This document shows positions 1 to 8,903 of a stretch of DNA of 58,536 nucleotides, in pieces; positions within the stretch are counted from its first letter, which is position 1, and the number at the start of each line of letters is the position of its first letter. Origin of the DNA: Oscillospiraceae bacterium (GTDB lineage Bacteria > Bacillota > Clostridia > Oscillospirales > Ruminococcaceae); the NCBI GenBank assembly GCA_021769725.1, contig JAETSI010000016.1:1-58536 (forward strand). Reading direction: 5' to 3'. The notes under the pieces were generated by a model that did no database searches, had not been told where the DNA came from, and saw only the letters and a program-made list of their open reading frames with translations. The translations under genes were made by a program, and so were the position numbers.

Positions 1-85
1 TTTACAGTCTTGCTATACTTGATTTTGTATGGTAAAATGGTGTAAACTGAAGGAGCGTTTTCAATTAAAAATCGCCCCCAGTGGC

Positions 86-733
86 TCAGGAATTTGAACC
101 ATGCCTGAACGCTGAAGACCCTGTCAGATTGCGGAGCAGCACCTTTCTCGCCGCCTTGAAATCAGTGCCAATCATACCGATTCGGAGCAGAAAGCACCTG
201 AAGGCGTACTTCTCATTATCACTGGTATCCGGCTTGTTGTTGATGCGGTTCTGATTTTTGGCAAACTCGCAGAGCATGGAAACGAAAGTGCTGTAAGCCT
301 CTGCATCGCCGATCTGCTCGACCGTAAACCAAGGGAAATCCACGGTTTTCTCAGTTTTCAGAATGTCAAGAGTGTCGGTTTTGAACGCCGATTTGAAAAG
401 CTCTCCCTTATTCTCGATAATGCGTCTGACTCTGTTCAGCGTTCTTTCGCTGAGTGAATCCAATGGCATCTGAATCGTGAGCTTATTTTCGGATTCTTCC
501 GTCGGTCTGCGGTAGCCTCGGCTATCCAGCTTTTCCAGAAGATGCTGGATTTCCTTTTTATCCGCATCATCACTAATGTCAAGAACGCCCTCTCTCGTCA
601 CCGTGTAGAAGTCGCCAATTCTGTATGCACAGCTCGGCATATATAGGTATCTGGCAGTCTGCCCGATGATCTCACTGATGTTTTTCACCAGCTCTTTGCG
701 GTCATTTCCGGTAAGATGATAGTCAATTTTCAT
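86..733 (-). CDS. Conserved mobile-element protein ('virulence-related' family)
   Basis: A 215-residue protein with no recognised catalytic motif. The opening KIDYHLTG, followed by a segment alternating beta strands and acidic turns, resembles the conserved 'virulence-related protein' family carried by conjugative and phage-like elements of gut Clostridia; its role is unknown. An in-frame TTG lies two codons upstream, but the ATG at 733 has AAGGAGG at a 9-base spacing, so that start is preferred. It is the last minus-strand gene visible and sits about 200 bases downstream of the SLOG gene. The family assignment is from memory of the N-terminal pattern and is only moderately sure. Confidence 0.6.
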   Translation of the reverse strand: MKIDYHLTGNDRKELVKNISEIIGQTARYLYMPSCAYRIGDFYTVTREGVLDISDDADKKEIQHLLEKLDSRGYRRPTEESENKLTIQMPLDSLSERTLNRVRRIIENKGELFKSAFKTDTLDILKTEKTVDFPWFTVEQIGDAEAYSTFVSMLCEFAKNQNRINNKPDTSDNEKYAFRCFLLRIGMIGTDFKAARKVLLRNLTGSSAFRHGSNS

Positions 734-912
734 TTGCAATTCCTCCTTGCCTTGCGGCTTTTTGTAGTTAACATCTTACCGTCTTTTGCACAGAATAGCA
801 AGTGTGAGATGTGACGAAATATCGGGATAAAATCTGTGATAATTCTACTTGATAACTTTATGTGAATTTGGAAGATAACATAGTATCAGTCCGTTCACAT
901 TTTGCCACATGC

Positions 913-943
913 GGCTGCCGAAAGGGCGGCCCTTTTATTTTTT
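913..943 (+). terminator. Hairpin with T-run (plus orientation)
   Basis: GGCTGCC and GGGCGGCC form a stem with a GAAA tetraloop, followed by CTTTTATTTTTT. As a terminator it reads on the plus strand, although no plus-strand gene lies upstream. The T-run overlaps the stop of the minus-strand SLOG gene, so it may instead block antisense transcription. Confidence 0.4.
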
Positions 944-1276
944 AGGCTTGTAAAGAAATACTCTGATCGGAACGCCCTGCTTTCGGCAGTTATCGATGAC
1001 ATATTTCGTACCGCGAGAAGTGCCGTCCCAGAATACAAGAACCACATCGGCATAAGCGATGATTTCAAGATTCCGTTTCAGCGGAGCACCTCTTCCGTAG
1101 CGAGTGTAGTCGGGCAGAAATTCCGTCAGCTTGATGCCGTGTGCCTGAGCGTACTCCCTTGCACAGGTGTCCACACCTCTCGCACCGCCGCTGACGATTT
1201 CCGTAACGTTTTCTGGCAGGAAGTTCTCCAATCCGATTACTCCCAGATTTCTTGAGCCTATAATTGCAACTTTCAT
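935..1276 (-). CDS. SLOG-family nucleotide-binding protein (YspA/DUF2493-like)
   Basis: A 113-residue single-domain Rossmannoid protein. The N-terminal KVAIIGSR strand-loop and the central SGGARGVD motif (about residues 34-41) are the two glycine-rich signatures of the SLOG/cpYpsA group, which binds nucleotides or nucleotide-derived ligands. VVLVFWDGTSRGT near residue 80 is the usual third conserved strand. In phage and element contexts these proteins are suspected to sense or process nucleotide signals, but the ligand here is unknown. It is divergent from the ribbon-helix-helix gene at 1393. The family call is good; the function is inference. Confidence 0.8.
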   Translation of the reverse strand: MKVAIIGSRNLGVIGLENFLPENVTEIVSGGARGVDTCAREYAQAHGIKLTEFLPDYTRYGRGAPLKRNLEIIAYADVVLVFWDGTSRGTKYVIDNCRKQGVPIRVFLYKPKK

Positions 1277-1392
1277 ATCAAATCCGTCCCTTTCTGAAAT
1301 TTAATAGATATACCATATACCTATACACCACATTATACCACAGAATAGCTGTAAAATAAACATATAATATATTCAGAAAAGGAGTTTGTTTT

Positions 1393-1596
1393 ATGGCTAC
1401 GAAAAGTGTATCGATCAGATTTGAAGAGGAGATGCTGAAGAAAATCAGCTATATTGCGGAGTATGAGGGACGTTCTGTCAACAGCGAGGTGCTGTGCCTT
1501 GTCCGTGACCGTATTCTTGCGTTTGAACGTGAACACGACAAGATCGAAGGAACGATCAGCCCCGATCTGAACGTGAAACCGTCCCGAAAAGATTAA
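1393..1596 (+). CDS. Ribbon-helix-helix (Arc-like) DNA-binding protein
   Basis: A 67-residue protein. Residues 1-50 fit the Arc/MetJ ribbon-helix-helix fold: a short beta strand (KSVSIRF), helix A and helix B beginning GRSVNSEV, with a basic, disordered tail. Such proteins are dimeric operator binders or antitoxins. AAAGGAG precedes the ATG, and a TATAAT-like element lies near 1363. No toxin-like gene is adjacent, so a regulator of the divergent SLOG gene or of the methyltransferase gene is more likely. Its stop overlaps the stop of the convergent methyltransferase gene by a few bases. Confidence 0.8.
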   Translation: MATKSVSIRFEEEMLKKISYIAEYEGRSVNSEVLCLVRDRILAFEREHDKIEGTISPDLNVKPSRKD

Positions 1597-3749
1597 TCGT
1601 CTGCTTTAGTATCGGTTTGTTCACAATTTGCTGCATGAATTTCAGAATCCTTTGCCGCCGCCCAAGCAATGCCTGACAGTACAAAGTAACCGCAAGGTAC
1701 AGCGATTCCGTTGCCATACAGCTTATACTCAGCACTGTCTGAATAGGGATCAGCCAGCCATTTGCGTATCTGACTTTCTGTTTTTCTCTTTTTACCGTTC
1801 AGGTCACACCACTCGTCCCACACACATTGCCAAAATGAGATATCCTCAGCGGTCGGATTCTGATTATCAAGATTTTTACACCACCAGTCCGGCAAGCCCT
1901 GTAATCTTGCGCACTCAGTCGGTGTCAGACGGCGCACGATATACACAGGCTCATCGTTTGGAGCATCATTCACAAGTGGCGGATCTTTCCAGTCGGATGC
2001 CACCAGCGTATTTGCTTGCTCATGGGCGGCGACCGTGTGATGTGAGTTTTTGCTTGTGGAATAATGTTCGCCTTCCGGCACAGCCACCGATGCAGGACCT
2101 CTTGCCACCGAGGCTCCTGCAACACCCTCCGAAACGGAGAAATGATTATCACGGGAGATTGCAATAGGCTCTGACGGTGCGGCGATGCAATGGCGATCTG
2201 CGCAATTCAGAGTAAAGCAGATATCTTTATTCACACCGCAGCCCCGTGGACCGTTCTTTTCGGAACGACCGATCATAGAGCCTTGGAGAGCGTAAGTTTC
2301 CGGTGTATCGTTCACAACAGCAATCTCGCCATGATTGCTGCTGGGATCCTGACCGCCTGTATCGAGACAGCGGCATATCTCAGTTTTGTAGCAATGCCCT
2401 CTTGCATTTTTTGTTCCACTTGAAGTAAATCTGACATCGTATGTCTCAGGTGCAAGTACTGCCTGCTGATTATCTCCGGCATTGGCACGGAGTATACCGC
2501 TTTTTCCGTCAGAATAAATATGACCGCCTACTCTCGATGCAGCACCCGGTTCAAATGACAGTATACACATGCCTCCCTGATTTTTCACCGGACTCTGATC
2601 CGATGTATCTATCGTCCTCGCTGTATCCGCTTCATAGAATCCGCTGTGAGGATTATCCGACAGCATGGAATTGCTGTGCTTGGCACAAATCCCATAGGCT
2701 TTTGGCAGATGCACCACGAAAGGCTGATTATTACCGCCCATACCGAGCGTAGCGGATAGAGTAGGAGAAACATCCAACGGCCCTCTGTATCTCGTATCGG
2801 CACTGTGATTTTCAAACAGGAGCGCAGCCGGCACAACACCTGCCCGGAGCGTTGGGGATTTTTCTTCTTCGTAGCCGATTCCTCTTGCCTGCGCTGAATG
2901 TTCTGTGCAGAATCCTGCGGCCTCCAACACCGCAGGGTGATTGCCATGATCCTGTGCGACTAAAGTTCCGGCATGATCGACTGTTACGGAGACTCCGCTC
3001 TGCCCCTGCGTGTTGATACAATATCTGCCTGAGCCTGTCGTTCCAGAGCTTTCCGCAGTACCTCCGGCAGTTCCTTGCCCCGTTCGGAAGCTCTCCGCAA
3101 AATCCCCGCACAAGCGCGACTCGTCAGATAATATCGATGCGGCACTCCCTCCATCAAGATCTGCGACAAGAAACACACGGCGGCGTCTTTGAGCGACGCC
3201 GAAAAATTGTGCGTCAAGAAGTCGCCATGCAAGGGAGAAATGATCTCCCATGATAATGCCGCCCCTGTGCCACTTCTTGTCAGGTCGAGGTACAGATACG
3301 GCATCGGTTTTGATATTGCAGATTTCCTGCAGGACTGTCCGGAAGTCCTCTCCGTTGTTGGATGATAGACTCCCTTCAACATTTTCCCACAGGATATATC
3401 TTGGGTATTTTCCATTTGTTGCATCCCTCATTTCCTTTATGATGCGTATCGCTTGATGAAACAGACCGGAGCGTTCGCCGTCCAGACCTGATCGCTTTCC
3501 TGCGATGCTCATGTCCTGTCAGCAAGGGCTGCCGAAAGTGATGATATCGACAGCCCCAAGGTCACCCCCTTTCAGTTTGGACACATCGCCATAATGTTTT
3601 ACCTGCGGCAGCCTGTTATGCGTTACAAGCACAGCATACGGCTCGATTTCCGACAGCCACACAGGTTTGATTCCTGCATGAATGCCTGCCAATTCAAATC
3701 CGCCCGATCCCGAAAAAAGACTGCCGAGCGTCAGTTTTGTGTTATTCAT
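1593..3749 (-). pseudogene. C5-cytosine DNA methyltransferase split by an in-frame TGA in catalytic motif IV
   Basis: Reading from the ATG at 3749 (GGAGGCGG upstream), motif I is SLFSGSGGFELAG (residues 10-22) and motif IV is GSPC (73-76). Codon 77 is TGA at 3519-3521. The same frame then continues QDMSIAGKR, ENV of motif VI, a very long repetitive recognition region, and motifs IX/X (RRLTPTECARLQG and GNGIAVP) to a stop at 1593. A normal family member reads GSPCQDMS, so exactly one stop codon has been inserted between the catalytic Cys and Gln. The rest is intact over about 640 codons. Either the gene is freshly inactivated or the TGA is bypassed. An internal ATG at 3512 could start a C-terminal fragment, but that fragment would lack the nucleophile. 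Confidence 0.85.
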
Positions 3750-3957
3750 AATCCGCCTCCTTTGCATTCCTGCACAGTTCGAGGAAGTCCTCTCTGATCT
3801 GTTCTTTGTAAGCCGCCGCCACTGCAGAAATCTCATGCGTATATATTTTTCTGCCGATAAATCCCGAAAGATAGTCATACAGATATTTCAGGTCATCGCC
3901 CTTGAGCATTGAAACATCTGTGTAAGCGGTTATCACCGCACATTCACGCTTCGTCAT
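3742..3957 (-). CDS. Small conserved phage protein of unknown function
   Basis: A 71-residue acidic, helical protein. It overlaps the antirepressor gene upstream by 14 bases and the methyltransferase start downstream by 8 bases, so it is translated as part of the same message. No motif is recognised; the opening TKRECAVITAYTDVSM looks like a conserved strand-helix start seen in small proteins beside phage antirepressors. The tight overlaps on both sides are the main support for it being real. Confidence 0.65.
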   Translation of the reverse strand: MTKRECAVITAYTDVSMLKGDDLKYLYDYLSGFIGRKIYTHEISAVAAAYKEQIREDFLELCRNAKEADYE

Positions 3958-4714
3958 CAGCCGTATCCTGTTCGATCAGCGGCAAAATACCATGACTTTT
4001 TAAGAGGTCATAAAGGAAAAGCCTGCCCTTCATCGTCCAGCAAGTCAGCGTTTTTGCCTGTGAATCGCCGTTATCATCGGGGATTGCGTAAGTCTTTGAC
4101 TTTGTGTATCCCTTGTCGGCATATTTCTGATAGAGCAGCCACACTTTGCCCTGCCTGTACTGAATTCCATGTTCATTCAGCCATTTATTGAGCCATACAG
4201 CGGATTTTCCGTAGTCCTTTGCGATTGTGCTGATGGGGATTACATTCGGACAGTTCAGTACAACGTCATAATAAGTTGCTTTCGGCTGCATTTCGGCGAT
4301 TTGTTTTGCCTGCCTGGAATTGGTTTCGAGAAGCTCATTGTTCTGCTGCATGATCAATTCAAGCCTCTGGTTGGCAAACTGCAATGCCCTCGCCATAATC
4401 GCTTCGGGACTGTTCCAATGGCGTTCAATCGTCAGAAAATATTCACGGCACCTCTTGCCGATCTCAGTACGCTGAATCATGCAGAGTTCTTTTGCCATGT
4501 CAATGGAAAGAGCGTGATCGGTGGAAGGTCTGCCGCATTCGGAAGTTTTACTCAAAATTGAGTAAAAGTCCTGCCCCTCCGCAAATCCATAGTCGCACAT
4601 TCTTTTTAACCAGTCGTTATATCTCGTTTCGATCATCAGTGCCTTATGCAGCTCACGACCGCTGACGGTTGGCTTTTCGTTATCGTAATTTACAACGATT
4701 GCAATTTCATTCAT
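3944..4714 (-). CDS. Phage antirepressor (AntA/AntB plus KilAC domain)
   Basis: A 256-residue protein. Residues 1-95 match the AntA/AntB antirepressor domain (VSGRELHKALMIETRYNDW, then FAEGQDFYS). A helical linker follows at about 100-140, and a C-terminal KilAC-type DNA-binding domain spans 150-245 (ISTIAKDYGKSAVWLNKWL, then WTMKGRLFLYDLL). Proteins of this type relieve repressor control in temperate phages. GGAGAATCAACATC precedes the ATG, and the start overlaps the stop of the neighbouring methyltransferase (ATGA at 4711-4714). Confidence 0.85.
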   Translation of the reverse strand: MNEIAIVVNYDNEKPTVSGRELHKALMIETRYNDWLKRMCDYGFAEGQDFYSILSKTSECGRPSTDHALSIDMAKELCMIQRTEIGKRCREYFLTIERHWNSPEAIMARALQFANQRLELIMQQNNELLETNSRQAKQIAEMQPKATYYDVVLNCPNVIPISTIAKDYGKSAVWLNKWLNEHGIQYRQGKVWLLYQKYADKGYTKSKTYAIPDDNGDSQAKTLTCWTMKGRLFLYDLLKSHGILPLIEQDTADDEA

Positions 4715-5493
4715 GATGTTGATTCTCCTTTCTTCACCCCAAGCATCTGCTCACAGGCTTTTGTGTAAAAATCCTTGCTGACTTCAAAGCCATAGCTGTG
4801 CCTGCCAAGCTCCCGTGCGGCTCTCAGTGTACTCCCACTTCCGGCACAGGGATCAATGACCACATCGCCCGGATCGGTGAAAATCCTGATCAGCCGTTTC
4901 AGCAGATTCACCGGCTTCTGACTGGTATGAATTTTGGGTATCTCCTTGCCGTCACGCACCCAGTCAAAATGGTCAAAAATCATATGCCGTTTGCCGTCCG
5001 CATCGGTATTGCGAAACTTCGGCAGCTTGCCCCGATACAGCACCAAAGCATATTCTGTTGCTCCCACGATACGCATATTGGCTTTCAAAACCTGCGGACT
5101 GTAATTCTTCATAAAGCACAAAAACTGAAACTTCTTGAACCCGTATTTTTCAGCCTGATGCAGCACTTCCGGAATCTGCTGAAAGGCACAGAACACGATC
5201 ATACACGGAGCGCCTTTTTCACCTTTGGACGGCTCATTTTTGAGCAGCCGGGAAGAAAAGTGCATAAATTCCGCAATATTGAACGTGAAATCTGTGTTGA
5301 ACGCCGCTTTTCCTGCTTTGCTGCTCTCACCGTTCTGATTGTCGCCGTCAACATACCAATCGGGACGGCTTGCGTAAAAGTCAGTGCCGATATTGTACGG
5401 AATATCGGCGATTACAAGCTGGGCTTTCGGGATATTGTAGCTTTTGAAATTTTGGTAATTATTGTGATAGAGTTCACATTTTACATCAGCCAT
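4711..5493 (-). CDS. Beta-type DNA adenine/N4-cytosine methyltransferase
   Basis: A 260-residue amino methyltransferase with permuted order. Catalytic motif IV is ADIPYN near residue 32 (a D-x-P-Y variant), and the SAM-binding motif I comes late as DPCAGSGSTLRAA near residue 216. HTSQKPVNLLKRLI just before it is the usual helix preceding motif I. It probably methylates adenine, but the specificity cannot be read. ATG 5493 is chosen over the ATG six bases upstream because GGAGG abuts the latter. It overlaps the genes on both sides and shares an operon with two other methyltransferase genes and metK. Confidence 0.85.
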   Translation of the reverse strand: MADVKCELYHNNYQNFKSYNIPKAQLVIADIPYNIGTDFYASRPDWYVDGDNQNGESSKAGKAAFNTDFTFNIAEFMHFSSRLLKNEPSKGEKGAPCMIVFCAFQQIPEVLHQAEKYGFKKFQFLCFMKNYSPQVLKANMRIVGATEYALVLYRGKLPKFRNTDADGKRHMIFDHFDWVRDGKEIPKIHTSQKPVNLLKRLIRIFTDPGDVVIDPCAGSGSTLRAARELGRHSYGFEVSKDFYTKACEQMLGVKKGESTS

Positions 5494-6298
5494 CGACATC
5501 CTCCAATCGTTTCTTTAGTTCCTTGCGGAACTCCTTAGTACCGAGCTGATTGCCGCTGTCCTGCCATTCCCGTTCAAAATCAAAGCGTACTTCAAGCTGT
5601 CGGACTGACCATCCCGGCTTGAAAGTACGCCATGTTTTATCGTCCCATTCTCTGAGCTGATGCCAGAGATTAGGAAAATCAAAATAGAGGACTCGCAGTT
5701 CACTCAGCGGCTGTAGCGGACAGCACCAGCAGGAAACACGTCCGAACTTTTCATACAGACCGCCCCAGTCGTAGCCGCGTTCCTTGCAGTATTGCAGGCA
5801 GTCGGCTTCCGTCATGCCCCATTCCACCAGCGGCAGGCGGACATTCGGGCGGCTGTTGCATTTGTGCGTGATACGTTCTGTTTCATCGGCGGAGATGCCA
5901 ATGTATTCGATCACGTCATACTTCTTCCGCAGTTTGCTGAGATATTTCTCACGGGGGACGGCTTTCAGCAGATTGGTACACCACCGCATCAGCGGTCCTG
6001 CCCAACTGTATCCTGTCTTGTCCCGGAGTTCCGGCTTTTTCCGCTTGATTGGCTTGTGGAGCATGAGGTACTCGAAGGTGTATTCACTGCGCACTCGTTT
6101 TACGGTTATTCCTGTATTTTGTTCAACTTTTCGGATATGTTCCTCAATTTCAGGAAAGTCCAGCCCGGTTTCACAGAAAAGAACAACGTCGACCTGCATC
6201 CCAAGTTCCAGCATTTTCAGGAGCATCGCTGTCGAATCCTTACCGAATGAGCAGTTAACTACATGAAGCTGAGGTTTCAGATTATTTGTTTCACTCAT
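5486..6298 (-). CDS. PAPS reductase-family PP-loop protein
   Basis: A 270-residue PP-loop ATP pyrophosphatase-fold protein. The PP-loop is SFGKDSTAML (residues 17-26); ETGLDFPE follows at 43-50, and a C-terminal cysteine cluster reads VSCWCCPLQP with an earlier MRWCTNLLK. This layout is shared by PAPS reductase-like phage proteins and, more distantly, by DndC of DNA phosphorothioation. The substrate is unknown; a role in nucleic-acid or small-molecule sulfur or adenylation chemistry is inference. GAGGTGA precedes the ATG. It is tightly coupled (ATGA-type overlaps) between two DNA methyltransferase genes. Confidence 0.8.
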   Translation of the reverse strand: MSETNNLKPQLHVVNCSFGKDSTAMLLKMLELGMQVDVVLFCETGLDFPEIEEHIRKVEQNTGITVKRVRSEYTFEYLMLHKPIKRKKPELRDKTGYSWAGPLMRWCTNLLKAVPREKYLSKLRKKYDVIEYIGISADETERITHKCNSRPNVRLPLVEWGMTEADCLQYCKERGYDWGGLYEKFGRVSCWCCPLQPLSELRVLYFDFPNLWHQLREWDDKTWRTFKPGWSVRQLEVRFDFEREWQDSGNQLGTKEFRKELKKRLEDVDG

Positions 6299-7596
6299 CC
6301 GCTCACCTCACGATTTACGCCATCCTCTTGGAACGCAAGATCATCCTCGGTCGGTACATACACCTCGCTGCATGGAATTTCCGCACCATTTCTGATTACT
6401 GTAATACCTTCCGTGCCACCATGTGCTGCTGTATATCTGCGTACAATTGCAGATGCATATTTTGGATCAAGTTCCATAAGGTATGCGATTCGATTCAACT
6501 GGTCTGCCGCCATTAAAGTCGATCCGCTTCCACCGAACAGATCCAGAATAATGCCGTTTTCCTGAGAGGACATCCGGATCGGATATGCAACAAGAGGCAG
6601 CGTTTTCATTGTAGGGTGAAGCTGTGATTTTTTCGGACGCGGAAATTCCCATACGGTCGTTTGCTTACGGTCACCATAAAATTTATGGCGTGCTGTGTCC
6701 TTGAAAGCGTAAATCACAGGCTCGTGCCGCATCTGATAGTCCATTCTGCCGATTACGAGCGTATCTTTTACCCAGATGCAAGTAGTCGAATAATGAAATC
6801 CGACATTGACCGTCGCATTATAGAAATTAACTTTCTCGGCATCAGAATGGAAGGCGTAGAATGCACCGCCGTCCGCAAGTGAATCATAAGCATTTTTGAA
6901 TGCCGCAAGCAGGAACTGATAGAATTTCTCGCTGTCACTCCAACTGTCATTCATAATCCGCATACCCGTTCCGCCCTGATAAGCACAGTTATATGGCGGA
7001 TCAGTTACACAGGCGTTTGCTTTCTGACCATCCATAAGCCGCTGCACATCCTCGGCTTTTGTGGAGTCACCGCAAAGCAGTCTGTGCTTTCCCAGTTTCC
7101 AGATATCGCCCGGCTGTACAAACGCCTCTTTTTCGACAGCCTTGTCAACGTCAAAATCATCGTCAGATACATTCTTGTCATGCACCTGATTAAAAAGCTG
7201 CTCAATCTCCGGCGGATCAAAGCCGGTCTTGTCGAGGTCGTAGTCAAGCTCTTTCAGGCTATCCATAAGGTCTGCAAGTTTATCAACGTCCCATTCACCG
7301 CTGACTTTGTTCATTGCAATATTCAGAGCTTTCTCATCAGCCTCATTCAGTTCGACAACAACACACTCCACCTCGGTTTCTCCGATAGCTTTCAGCACAG
7401 AAAGCCGCTGGTGTCCCGAAATGACAGTGTTGTTGTTGGCGATATTGACAACGATCAATTCAACATAGCCAAACTCCGTGATAGATCGCTTCAGCTTTTC
7501 AAATTCAGGATCTCCCGGCTTTAAAGCCTTGCGGGGATTGTATTTTGCCGGATTTAATTCCGACAATTTAAACTTGCGGATATTCATATCTTTCAT
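6295..7596 (-). CDS. ParB/Srx-domain DNA methyltransferase
   Basis: A 433-residue two-domain protein. Residues 1-90 form a ParB-like nuclease/Srx domain (LNPAKYNPRK and VISGHQRL, the GxxR-type motif). An acidic linker leads to an amino methyltransferase with VTDPPYN (DPPY, about residue 200) and a late SAM-binding motif ILDLFGGSGSTLMAA near residue 365. Such fusions are common in temperate phages and probably protect or mark phage DNA. ATG 7596 overlaps the upstream HNH stop as ATGA; a TTG six bases further upstream is less likely. Confidence 0.85.
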   Translation of the reverse strand: MKDMNIRKFKLSELNPAKYNPRKALKPGDPEFEKLKRSITEFGYVELIVVNIANNNTVISGHQRLSVLKAIGETEVECVVVELNEADEKALNIAMNKVSGEWDVDKLADLMDSLKELDYDLDKTGFDPPEIEQLFNQVHDKNVSDDDFDVDKAVEKEAFVQPGDIWKLGKHRLLCGDSTKAEDVQRLMDGQKANACVTDPPYNCAYQGGTGMRIMNDSWSDSEKFYQFLLAAFKNAYDSLADGGAFYAFHSDAEKVNFYNATVNVGFHYSTTCIWVKDTLVIGRMDYQMRHEPVIYAFKDTARHKFYGDRKQTTVWEFPRPKKSQLHPTMKTLPLVAYPIRMSSQENGIILDLFGGSGSTLMAADQLNRIAYLMELDPKYASAIVRRYTAAHGGTEGITVIRNGAEIPCSEVYVPTEDDLAFQEDGVNREVSG

Positions 7597-8198
7597 AGGC
7601 AATGCAACCTTTCTCTGACCAGAAGCTGTATGATATACCAGTCCGGTATGATTTTGTAGATTCGCTTTTGCATATTCTCAACAGTGGTATGACAGCCATT
7701 GCAAAGCACGACAAGATTTTTAGGCTCACGAGTACCGCCGCACTTAACAGGGATAATGTGATGCACGATCAAATGCTCTCTTACACCGCATCTATGGCAT
7801 ATACCATTTTCACGCATCATCCTGCTGAGCGTTTTCCATTCGAGATCGTAAGCACCGTATGTGCGCTTGGCGGCACCGTTCTGCCGAAGGACACTGAGCA
7901 TATGCTCTCTTGTTGACTCATCATAGTTCTCCCAGTGTTCAACTGTAGTAGCTCCGATTTTTCTTTTTGTCTCGGCAGAGTGATAGTTGTCACCCAAGAG
8001 CAGCTTACGGCGTTTCAGCCCGGCACTGACCTTTTTGCGAAACTCCGGATTCTTGTTTTTCAGTACAATATCCTCACGGCTTTTCTGCCATTCATTCTGG
8101 CAGGTTACAGAGCAGAAAAAGTGCTTGGGAACTTTACCTTGTGCATAACTCCTGTGACCTGTTCTGCCGCATACCTCACACTCATAATCGACACGCAA
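7593..8198 (-). CDS. HNH endonuclease with N-terminal zinc-finger segments
   Basis: A 201-residue protein. The N-terminal CEVCGRTGHRSY and HFFCSVTCQNEW pairs form treble-clef or FCS-like zinc knuckles. A middle segment resembles the NUMOD-like helix of homing nucleases (GLKRRKL..., KRKIG). The C-terminal HNH core is CHRCG...LIVHHIIPVKCGG...NLVVLCNGCHTTVE. It may be a free-standing homing nuclease or a packaging-type HNH. The start is TTG at 8198 with GGAGGGATAGCTA upstream. It overlaps both neighbours, which is typical of this operon. Confidence 0.8.
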   Translation of the reverse strand: MRVDYECEVCGRTGHRSYAQGKVPKHFFCSVTCQNEWQKSREDIVLKNKNPEFRKKVSAGLKRRKLLLGDNYHSAETKRKIGATTVEHWENYDESTREHMLSVLRQNGAAKRTYGAYDLEWKTLSRMMRENGICHRCGVREHLIVHHIIPVKCGGTREPKNLVVLCNGCHTTVENMQKRIYKIIPDWYIIQLLVRERLHCL

Positions 8199-8439
8199 TA
8201 GCTATCCCTCCCGAATATACATCTGCCGCAGCTCTGCGGCTCGCCCTTCCATTCAGCTTTTCGGCAAGCGTCCGGTCCTTGCGAATGCCCCGGCGAAGTT
8301 TCGCATCGATTACAGACACGATATATGCCTTGCAGCAGTTGAAGAAACTGTATTCGATCTCGTCCTCACGCTGCGTTTTCGGCTCCGGTACAAAGGTACA
8401 GCCACAGGCATCACAGCGGCAGTTATTTTTCGTTACCAT
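8182..8439 (-). CDS. Small zinc-finger-like phage protein
   Basis: An 85-residue protein beginning with CRCDACGCTFVPEP, a plausible zinc-binding knuckle, followed by a YSFFNCCKAY helix and a basic C-terminus. No family is recognised. It overlaps NrdG by 7 bases and the HNH gene by 17 bases, so it is co-translated with them. Nucleic-acid binding is possible from its cysteine and arginine content, but this is a guess. Confidence 0.6.
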   Translation of the reverse strand: MVTKNNCRCDACGCTFVPEPKTQREDEIEYSFFNCCKAYIVSVIDAKLRRGIRKDRTLAEKLNGRASRRAAADVYSGGIAIACRL

Positions 8440-8903
8440 ACCGGCTTGCCTTCTCTCAGTCTGATGATGTGCTGATTCCGGCTGCCCCGAAATGCAATTG
8501 AAATATCCTTCTGTTCCAGCAGAAAAGCTCCGTCCACCAGTACATCCACATAGCGGAGTATCTCATCGTCGCACAGCTTTTCATAGGTGTATCCGGAGTA
8601 CAGCCAGATATCTTTTTCAGGAAATGTGCTTCTCACTTTTTTCAGAAACGGAATCAGCACTTTCTTGTTTTCTTCCTCACAAGGCTCACCGACGAGAACA
8701 GAAAGCCCCTGAATCCACGAGGGACGCAGGGCTTTCATGATTTCATTTTCTGTTTCTTTTGTGAACGGCTGACCATAATCAAAATCCCATGCTTCTGGAT
8801 TGTGACAGCCTTTACAGTGATTCCGGCATCCGCTGACGAAGAGAGAAACTCTCACACCTTCGCCGTTTGCAATGTCGTTTTTGTTCAGACCGCAGTAATT
8901 CAC
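8433..8903 (-). CDS. nrdG: Anaerobic ribonucleotide reductase activating protein
   Basis: A 156-residue radical SAM activase. The cluster motif is SGCRNHCKGC (CxxxCxxC near residue 30), preceded by GEGVRVSLFVSG, and the WLYSGYTYE and VDVLVDGAF segments are typical of NrdG. It uses SAM and a [4Fe-4S] cluster to install the glycyl radical on NrdD. Translation probably starts at GTG 8903, overlapping the NrdD stop (GTGA). Phages carry this pair to raise dNTP supply under anaerobic conditions. Confidence 0.93.
   Translation of the reverse strand: MNYCGLNKNDIANGEGVRVSLFVSGCRNHCKGCHNPEAWDFDYGQPFTKETENEIMKALRPSWIQGLSVLVGEPCEEENKKVLIPFLKKVRSTFPEKDIWLYSGYTYEKLCDDEILRYVDVLVDGAFLLEQKDISIAFRGSRNQHIIRLREGKPVW

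Noticed and set aside
902..1255. Plus-strand open frame of 117 codons
   Set aside because: It lies antisense to the SLOG gene, which has clear family motifs; the frame has no ribosome site and no recognisable domain.
3010..3424. Overlapping open frames inside the methyltransferase recognition region
   Set aside because: These frames on both strands are side products of the biased, repeat-like codon pattern in the real reading frame.
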